A stretch of DNA of 64,000 bases, from assembly GCA_029204225.1 (NCBI GenBank), contig CM055101.1, positions 43,176,927 to 43,240,926 of the forward strand, written 5' to 3'. This DNA is from Diphasiastrum complanatum (lineage: Eukaryota > Streptophyta > Lycopodiopsida > Lycopodiales > Lycopodiaceae). Position numbers and translations under genes: made by a program. Each line of letters opens with the position of its first letter. Position 1 is the first letter of the stretch. Of this stretch, positions 56,756 to 64,000 are shown piece by piece. Under the pieces are notes generated by a model. The model had not been told where the DNA came from. It saw nothing but the letters and a program-made list of their open reading frames with translations, and did not search any database.

Positions 56756-57677
56756 TACTCTGCAAGAGTGAAGAGCTTATTGCTGAGATGAAGTATGATA
56801 TTTCAAAACATTTCGAGATTGCAGACTTGGGAGAAGCAAGATGTTATCTTGGCTTACAGATTGACAGAGACTATGAAGGAGGTAAATTGTACCTTCATCA
56901 ATCTAGATATACCCAGAAATCTTAGAAGATTTCGGGATGCTGAATTGCAAAGGAGCGAATACTCCAATGCTGGTAGAAACAGTCTTGATGAATGAAAATT
57001 GTTCGAGGATTGAAGAAGAAAGAGAATTGATGCAGCTTACACCATACATGAAGCTGATCGGATCGTTGATGTACCTTGTAGATAACACACATTCTGACAT
57101 TGCTTATGTCGTGTTCATGATGAGCCAATTTTGTACAAATCTAGGCTCGAATTATTGGAAGATTGCAAAACGAATTTTGCAATATCTTCAATCAACAAAA
57201 GATTTTGGTTTGTGTTATTCTCGTGATGCAGGGTTCTAGATGCTTTACTACAATGATGCTAGTTGGGCATCTCTCAAGGACGACTGCAAAAGTGTCTAAG
57301 GAGGATGCACCATCGCATCAGGAGCAACAATTCTCTGGGTCAGCAAGAAGCAAACCATTGTGGCTCAGTCATCCTGTGAAGTAGAGTACGTAGCAGCAGC
57401 AAAGATCGCCAATAAAATAATTTGGCTCAAACAGTTCCTTGCCAAACTGGGCAAAACGAGGAATGAACCTCTGGTTTTGCATATGGACAACACATCTGCA
57501 ATACATTTGACAAAAGACCCTATGTTTCACTCAAAGACGAAACACTTTGCAATCAAGTACCACTTGATAAGGGATCTGATCGGGAAGAAGATGTTGCAGA
57601 CTACTTTCATTGGAACGAAGGAGATGGTAGTTGACATTTTCACAAAGGCCTTAGACAAAGGTTTGTTCAAGAAATAG
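56756..57677 (+). pseudogene. C3 RT end and RNase H, resumed after C4
   Basis: Continues the C3 reading with CKSEELIAEMKYDI, FEIADLGEARCYLGLQID to a stop near 56,923. Then, in other frames, KGANTPMLVETV, LMQLTPYMKLIGSLMYL, and from 57360 RNase H with SSCEVEYVAAAKIANK, MDNTSAIHLTKDPMFH and VDIFTKALDKGLF, ending at 57677. The last segment is intact over 100 residues. Confidence 0.9.
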
Positions 57678-57723
57678 AGGAGCAGTCTTGGAGTCGTCAA
57701 GCTATCATGCTTTGAGAGAGAGC

Positions 57724-58779
57724 TGAAGAAACAAAATGTTTCTCAGTGCCAAAGCTTTGCTAGCTTTCCACCCTGATTTTGACAGAAAAGACACCCGAAA
57801 CAAAAATGTTCGCGAACAATTTTGCGACACACGACATGAAATTGTTTTATGACACAAAATCATTTGTGCTCCACAAAGGACCAAGAAAATCAACGAAGTA
57901 CCATGGGGTACAAGTATTTGATCAAATATCGTGACATCAGCAGAAGTACTCTAGAACGTGGCTAATCTGCCACTCTTGTAATCCATGATTAGTTCTAGAT
58001 GTTTAATCTTTCTTATCTGAAGATGAAAATATACAGAATATATGTCCACGCCTGTGAGCGAGACAATTTTGTAAGAGGATTAGTAGAACCAGAAGTCCAC
58101 TAGTAAGCGAGACACTATTTGTGAGAGAATTGTATTTCTCTCATGTCAATGCATTGCGTGGATCTGTCACATAGTGCTTAAAATCAGAAGATCAATAGAT
58201 AATATTGTAACTGTTATGTGCATATTATTCTGAATGATTGTATGGTCTCAAATGAATATTTATCTGCTACTATTTGTGTATCTCATTCACTTGTTTATTC
58301 AATTCCGCACATTGGTTTGATTTTGTTGAATGCTATATTAAACTATAACGTAGATCAACAGTGTCTATCTACATTCTGGAGAATTGTAAGAATGATATAG
58401 CCGACAGTGACCAACAATCATATCTGAATTCCACACGAATTGATTTTGTTCGCAAATGTTTTTGCTTTGTGTTTCGCTTCGCAATCACTTGGCTATCAGC
58501 ATAAATCAATTTCAAAGCTCATTCAAGTTTCATTTCATCTAGTTTCGTTTCATTTCATTACAGAGCCTGATTGATCTTTTTGTGAATTCTTCTCTTTTGT
58601 CTACTTTCGTCTCATTTCGTTTCGTTACAGAGCTTGATTGATCCTTTTTCGCAAATTCTTCTCGAGCAAAAATTGTTCGTGATCAGAAAAATTTTGCGAA
58701 ATGTTCACGAATCATTTGAGAGACTCTTATCAGTCCGTTTCCAGAATTTTACTAGAATTTCAATCTGCACTTTCCATCA
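57724..58779 (+). repeat. C3 3' LTR
   Basis: TGAAGAAACAAAATG...CTTTCCATCA, preceded by the purine stretch TTTGAGAGAGAGC. AATGG follows at 58780-58784. Clearly diverged from the 5' copy. Confidence 0.9.
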
Positions 58780-58784
58780 AATGG

Positions 58785-59062
58785 TTTGCGACTAATTATT
58801 TGTCTAATATTTCGATGCTTAATGTTTGGCTACATAATCACTATAGTACTAATGATTTCAAAGTCAGTTACTATATGATCGAACATGATTTCTATCACTA
58901 TTGTTTTGTTCAAAATTGATAGGCATAGTCATGCATGACGAAAGAGGAAGATAGTTTATTCCGTTGTGCACAATAAGTTCTAATCCTTGTTGTTCGAATT
59001 CTTTTCATTCAAATTCATTTCTTTTCGAGTTTGACCTATCTTTCACACACCTCTTTTCAACA
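58785..59062 (+). repeat. C5 5' LTR, right part
   Basis: Ends CTCTTTTCAACA directly before the primer site. It begins with unit 3 of the 26-bp repeat that flanks C3. Confidence 0.65.
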
Positions 59063-59074
59063 TGGTATCAGAGC
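59063..59074 (+). other. C5 primer-binding site (TGGTATCAGAGC)
   Basis: Directly after LTR CA; initiator-Met type. Confidence 0.9.
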
Positions 59075-59251
59075 ATTGATTCTTCAAGGCCTAATACTAT
59101 ATTAGGATGCAAACTCTTATACTCTATATCTCTCGCGATATCAAAATATTCTTCAGTTCGAATCAATTTGTTTCGGTATCAGAGGATTGATTTCCATAGT
59201 ACTGATTCTTTCTCTTAATAACAATCGAATCATCGACAGTCTAAAGTTCTA

Positions 59252-60250
59252 GATGGATTCTCAAAGTAAAGCCGGTCTTATTGCAAACAAACTGAATGGA
59301 TCCAATTATCATTTATGGAAATTTAAGATGAAGACCTTGCTAATCGCAAACGGGTTGTGGGATGTTGTTACAGGTATACTTGAAATGGAAGTCAAAGGAT
59401 GGTAAAGTTTTTGCGCTTATTATCCTCAATATATCAGATACTCAGATTGGCCATGTAGCTGAAGCCAGAACTTCGAGAGAAGTTTGGGACATCTTGAGCT
59501 CACTATATGATGTGAGAGATGTAACTACTAAGTTACATCTTTGAAGAAAATTCTTCACATTCAAGATGTCGAATAATAATTCTCTTCAGAATCATATTAA
59601 CTAGTTTAAGAATCTCTTGCAATAGATGGTTGTTGTCGGATCAGTCATAGATGATCAAGATGCAATTATGACATTGCTTTCAAGCCTGCCCTCTACATAT
59701 GAGAACTGGGTGATGATCATCACGACACAACTCTTACCAAAGTTATCACTATATTGCTGCAAGAAGATAATCGAAGAATTCAAGACACTTCGTCTACCTC
59801 TTCGTCTCATGCTCTATATGTCAATAAGGGCTCGAAATGACAGAAGCAGAAAAGCTCTAAGCAGTCTGCATCAAATCAAAAACAGACTCAAAGTCAAAAA
59901 TTATCATCGAATCCACATTTGTCGAAATAAAAGATGTTTTGCAGGTATTGCAAATGCAATAACCATGAGATCCAGGATTGCCAAATTATCAAAGTAAAGA
60001 ATGCAGCCAAGCAACCGGATCAACAAGCAAATACAATTACAACATCTCCTGAAGTCAAAATGGATGAAGGCGCTTTTATGGTCAAAGACAAATACGCAAA
60101 TTCGGATGATTCGTGGTTTTTGGATTCTGGAGCTACACAACATATGATCAATCATTGTGAGATTTTTCATTCCTATACACCTTACAACAAAAGAAGTATG
60201 TTCATCTTGGTGACGATAGTACTCACACTATCAAAGGTGAAGGTATTGTA
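59252..60250 (+). pseudogene. C5 gag and protease, decayed
   Basis: Starts at ATG 59252 (MDSQSKAGLIANKL; LWKFKMKTLLIANGLWDVV) and soon shifts frame. Further gag blocks are REVWDILSSLYDV and DAIMTLLSSLPSTYENWV, with stops between. A CCHC knuckle CRYCKCNNHEIQDC lies near 59,937, and the protease motif FLDSGATQHM near 60,117. Confidence 0.88.
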
Positions 60251-62638
60251 AGATTACGGTTCTAGCATGATCAATTCAAACTACTGTCAAAAGTCTTGTA
60301 TGTTCCTAAACTCTCTACAAATCTGTTATCAGTCAGTAGAATTACAGATTTAGATTATAAGGTGGAGTTTGAGTCTAATCAATGCAGAATTATAAGGTCC
60401 TTGCACTCAGCAAGAGACATGGATACTTATATAGATTGGCACATTGTTATTCTGATTCTAGTCAAGCCTTGAAACCTTTGTTCTTGTCAATAAAGCATTA
60501 CTATGGCATCATCGCTTAGGACACTTGAATTATGCATCTGTATCAAACATGTCCAAACAATCCCTAGCACTTGGTCTCGACTATCCTTCTAGTAAAGTTG
60601 ATCTCCCTGTCTGCCATAGCTGCATCCTTGGAAAGCAGACTAGGATTCCTTTTAAATCAAGTCATAGGCATGTAGCAAAAGGTCTGTTAGATGTTGTTCA
60701 TACAAATATATGGACCTATGCAAACTCCTTCATTACTAGATGCAAAAAATTTTCTTTACCTTTATTGACGAATTTTCTAGAAGAACAACCGTTTACTTCA
60801 TTAAACAGAAGTCAGAAGCTTTCATCAAGTTCAGACAATTCAAAGAGCATGCAGAAAATCAGACTGTTGAACGAATCAAAGCACTAAAATCTGATAACGA
60901 GGGAGAATACATCTCCATCGAATTCAAGGAATACTACCTCAACAATGGCATTGAGCAACAATACATTACCTCCTATTCGCCTCAGTCAAATGGTCTTGCT
61001 AAGAGAAAGAACAAAACCTTAGTTGAACCGGCAAAGTGCATGTTATCACATGCGACACTTCCGAAGTCCTTCTGGGCTAAAGCTGTTTCAACAGCAACCT
61101 ATATTCAGAACAGATGTCCTACTAAAGGTCTCTCAGACAAAACACCATTCGAAGTTTGGATAGGTACACAAACCTTCTTTATCAAATTTAAAAGTTTTTG
61201 GATGTACTGCTTATGCGCAAATTCCTCATCATCTCAAGAAGAAGCTCGACTTCCAGAGTATCAAATGTATTTTTATCACCTACACTACTTCAGATCAAGA
61301 CTACAAGTTGTTCGATCCCATCGAGTCAAAGATATTCACTAGCCGGGATGTCATCTTCATCGAAGATCAGTTTATCAACCTCAAAGAAAAAGGTAAAGCC
61401 CATATAGCCAACCTGTCAGATTCTCCTGACATATTGAACTTTCCAATTCCTTAGTCGACTATTCCCATTGAAGTCCAAGCTCATCTAATTTCGATGAACA
61501 ACATATTAACGATGAATCCGAAGAAGATGATGTCGTAGTTCAGCAACTACAATATGATGAAAATAATCAACTTCCTCCATTTTCCAGAAGACGATCAAAG
61601 AATAGCAACCACTTGTCAAGTATATCGACGAGTCTACAACCTATCTTGTTCAGGATCCGACAACTATCAAAGAGGCACTCAGTCAGCCCAATTCCAATTT
61701 CTGGAAAGAAGCTATCGATAAAGAGGTTTTCATCTCTTATCAAGAACCAGACATGGACAATTGTCGAATTACCTGCTAGCAAAAATGTAGTTGATTGTAA
61801 ATGGATTTTCAAAGTCAAGTACAAAGCAAACGGAAGCATCGACAGAAGAAAAGCCCGACGAGACGCCAGAGGATTTTCTCAAGTATACAACGTTAATTAC
61901 ACTGAGACCTTCAGTCTAGTAATCAAGCATTCTTCTATTCGATTGTTATTATCATTTGCTGCTACAGCAGATTTGGAAATACATCAAATGGATGTACAGA
62001 CATCATATCTCAATGGAGTTATAGAAGAAAGCATTTACATAGTGCATCCCAAACGTTATATTATCGAAGGTAAACACAATCATGTGTGTAAACTCCATAA
62101 GGCACTTTATGGCTTGAAGCAATCTGCTCGAGCATGGTTTCAAATAATCAATACTCTTCTTATTGATCACGGCTACACACCAAGCTTTTCACATTTGAAT
62201 GTTTACTTCAAGATAATGCAACAATTTTTTATCATTATCACCTTGTACATGGACGACACATTGCTCTTCGGCAACAATATCGATTTGATTAAAGAAGCTA
62301 AGACAATGCTATCCTCTGAATTTGACATGACCGACCTGGGCGAAGCTCATTTCTGCCTTGGTATTCAAATTTACAGAGACAAAAATCGAAAGTTGATCTA
62401 CATTACTCAACAGAGGTACATCTTCAATATGTTAGTCAGATATAATGTGGTTAATTGCAAGTTAGCTCTCTCACCAATGGAACCAAGTCTCAAATTGTCG
62501 AAGGACCAGTGTCCTCGAACAATCGAAGAAAAGGAGCAGATGCGCGAGTATCCTTATCATTCGATAATAGGATCTTTTATGTATGCAATGATCTATACCA
62601 GGCCAGACATAGCTTTTGCAGTCAGCTCTCTAAGTTAG
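60251..62638 (+). pseudogene. C5 integrase and reverse transcriptase, decayed
   Basis: Pre-integrase LGHLNYASVSNMS and CHSCILGKQTRIPF (near 60,515-60,650), integrase FTFIDEFSRRTTVYF, SDNEGEYISIEF and NGLAKRKNKTLVEPAKC with frame changes. From 61613 one frame holds RT: KWIFKVKYKANGSID, MDVQTSYLNGVIEESIY, LKQSARAWF and an active site that reads YMDDTLLFG instead of the usual YVDD. It ends at TAG 62636-62638. Confidence 0.9.
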
Positions 62639-63244
62639 TATATGACCAACCCTAGTATAACACTTTGGAAGGCTCTCATTAGAGTCATGAGATATCTTCG
62701 AGCTACTATGGACTTTTGCATTTGTTATGGAGCAGTCGACAACGACAAGCTCAATCTACTCAATGTTTACACAGATGCAAGTTGGGCAGGAGATATAGAC
62801 ACTCATAAATCTACTTTCGGATTTACATTCGTTCTCAACAATGGTCCAATTTCCTGGAACAGTCGCAAGCAATCTTTGATAGCTCTATCCTCTACAGAAT
62901 CAGAGTATATCACAGCCTCACAAGCTACTAAGGAAGCAATTTGGTTGCGAAACTTACTTTCAGATATCAGTTTGAATCAATATGCTCCAACATTATCATC
63001 TTGTGATAATCAAAGTGCCATTGCCTTGTCAGCCAACCCTAGATTTCAGTATAGGAGTAAGCACATTGAACTTAAGTATTACTATGTCAGAAGCAAAGTT
63101 CTCAACAAAGAGGTCAGATTGCAATACTGTCGAATGCAACATATGATAGCGGATATTTTTACTAAAGCATTAAGCTTGGATGCACACATGAAGTTTTGTG
63201 CAGAACTAAGTTTAAAGGTCAAGGCATTCATGGATTTAGATTAA
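62639..63244 (+). pseudogene. C5 RNase H, otherwise intact
   Basis: Same frame as the RT, separated only by TAG 62636-62638. 200 residues: YTDASWAGDIDTHKSTFGF, STESEYITASQATKEAIWL, DNQSAIALSANP, RSKHIELKYYYVR and IADIFTKAL, which are all the landmarks of copia RNase H. Ends TAA 63242-63244. Confidence 0.92.
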
Positions 63245-63251
63245 GGGAGAG
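63243..63251 (+). other. C5 polypurine tract (AAGGGAGAG)
   Basis: Directly before TGTTGGATTATTC, the start of the 3' LTR. Confidence 0.85.
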
Positions 63252-63502
63252 TGTTGGATTATTCTCTCACTAATTGACTAATCGACATTTTAATCTTCGT
63301 CTAACTTTTATCCAAATCTACAGTTTATTTCATGTTTCTACACAGTCTGCATAACTACTCGAAACAACTCACAGTGACAGATTACGTTCATTTCTGCAAA
63401 CAGATTGTTTGCGACCAAAGCCACCAACTTGCATTAATGCATCAACAAGTAGTTTCTGAGAAGTCCTAACTGGATGGATGCCAACACATCACAACCAATC
63501 GG
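63252..63502 (+). repeat. C5 3' LTR, left part
   Basis: 251 bp from TGTTGGATTATTC up to the family A insertion. The rest lies beyond the window. Confidence 0.8.
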
Positions 63503-64000
63503 TGTGAAGAATTGAAAAAGATTATCTATGTTAGATATAGGGGTCTTATGTTTTTTACATCAAGCATCTAGGTGTAGGATGTTGATAGGAATAAATTTGG
63601 CATAGATGGCAAATTATGCATTTCCACTTGTAATGCCACTATTGAGCCAAAATAGAGTAAGAGGCTAAACACTTGCTAATTAGAGTGTAGACAAGTGTAA
63701 AGTTTTTGTTTGATGAATTCCAAGAGGTCCAATAGGATATAGAGGTGGAACCTTGTGAGGTCCAATAGGAAATTGAGGTGTGCTTGAATATAGTCCAATA
63801 GAATTAAGAGGTGCATAGATCAATGATCCAATAGGATCAAGAGGTGACAAAATGTGGTCCAATCATAGTTAAGCGTAGTGGTAGCTCGTGGACCTACTAG
63901 TATCATTGTACTCCGCATTTTGAAATCAATTGATTTGGTGATTTCATGGATTTTGTGAGTTTTTGGATTTCTAGCTTTCTCTCTCTACCCAAGAGCTCTT
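63503..64000 (+). repeat. family A LTR, copy A4, runs off the window
   Basis: Starts TGTGAAGAATTG as in A1, with CCAAT boxes at 63729, 63762, 63795, 63828 and 63859 (spacing 33, 33, 33, 31). Preceded by ATCGG (63498-63502), the presumed target duplication. Confidence 0.9.

Larger units (their letters stand above)
46418..58779 (+). mobile_element. copia element C3, interrupted by C4
   Basis: LTRs of 1,063 and 1,056 bp, target duplication AATGG (46413-46417 and 58780-58784), initiator-Met primer site and a gag-pol region full of stops and shifts. Without C4 it is about 6.35 kb. LTRs differ by many substitutions and small indels, so it is older than C4, which sits in its reverse transcriptase. 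Confidence 0.93.
58785..63502 (+). mobile_element. copia element C5 (5' LTR invaded by C3, 3' LTR invaded by family A)
   Basis: Primer site, decayed gag-pol, purine tract and 3' LTR start are present. The end of the 5' LTR is 58785-59062; its earlier part should lie left of C3, before 46413. C5 is thus the oldest layer of the nest. The C5 3' LTR is cut at 63502. Confidence 0.8.

Overview
This window is plant nuclear DNA made up almost entirely of transposable elements, many nested in one another. The host is inferred to be a land plant with a large, repeat-rich genome. The reasons are chromodomain Ty3 elements, several Ty1/copia families primed by initiator-Met tRNA (TGGTATCAGAGC after the 5' LTR), a hAT element with a BED/DUF659-type transposase, a short interstitial plant telomere repeat (CCCTAAA), and spliced exons resembling a plant SLX9-like ribosome-biogenesis protein. 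I cannot fix the species. A fern or gymnosperm would fit, but that is only an impression.

Layout. 1-2.2 kb: a broken Ty3/gypsy reverse-transcriptase fragment (+), a decayed copia-like fragment (-) and a 51-bp minisatellite. 2,216-13,585: a hAT transposon with terminal inverted repeats and a perfect 8-bp target duplication (ATTCAAAC). Its transposase gene is split by a 5,982-bp chromovirus (4,340-10,321) whose two 358-bp LTRs look identical and whose gag and pol frames are both open, so it is the youngest insertion here. 13.6-23 kb: mostly non-coding DNA with remnants of two more hAT copies, microsatellites and a GC-rich inverted repeat. 24,303-25,291: two exons of the SLX9-like gene, the only host gene I can support. 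27,115-30,899: an LTR element with only a scrap of copia reverse transcriptase inside. 32,670-36,636: a truncated copia element ('family A') that has lost its integrase. 37,819-41,656: a broken Helitron-type gene of Helentron-like organisation, with N-terminal helix-rich repeats, a Cys-rich domain, a Rep domain with its HxH motif and two tyrosines, the start of the helicase, and an endonuclease-like scrap.

41.7-64 kb: a copia graveyard. It holds a minus-strand copia 3' end, a minus-strand family A 3' end cut by a solo LTR (TSD ATCGG), and a three-layer nest. In the nest, element C4 (50,748-56,750, TSD TCTGA) sits inside the reverse transcriptase of element C3 (46,418-58,779, TSD AATGG). C3 in turn sits in a 26-bp tandem repeat just upstream of element C5 (coding 59,252-63,244). 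C5's 3' LTR is itself interrupted by another family A LTR that runs off the window.

How it works together. Apart from the SLX9-like exons there is no cellular pathway; the information is stratigraphic. The order of insertion can be read from target duplications: hAT before chromovirus, C5 before C3 before C4. The most unusual signals are the Helentron-like protein with its repeat-bearing N-terminus, the strictly spaced CCAAT-box arrays (33/33/33/31 bp) in family A LTRs, and the ACACGTGT palindromes shared by different copia LTR families.
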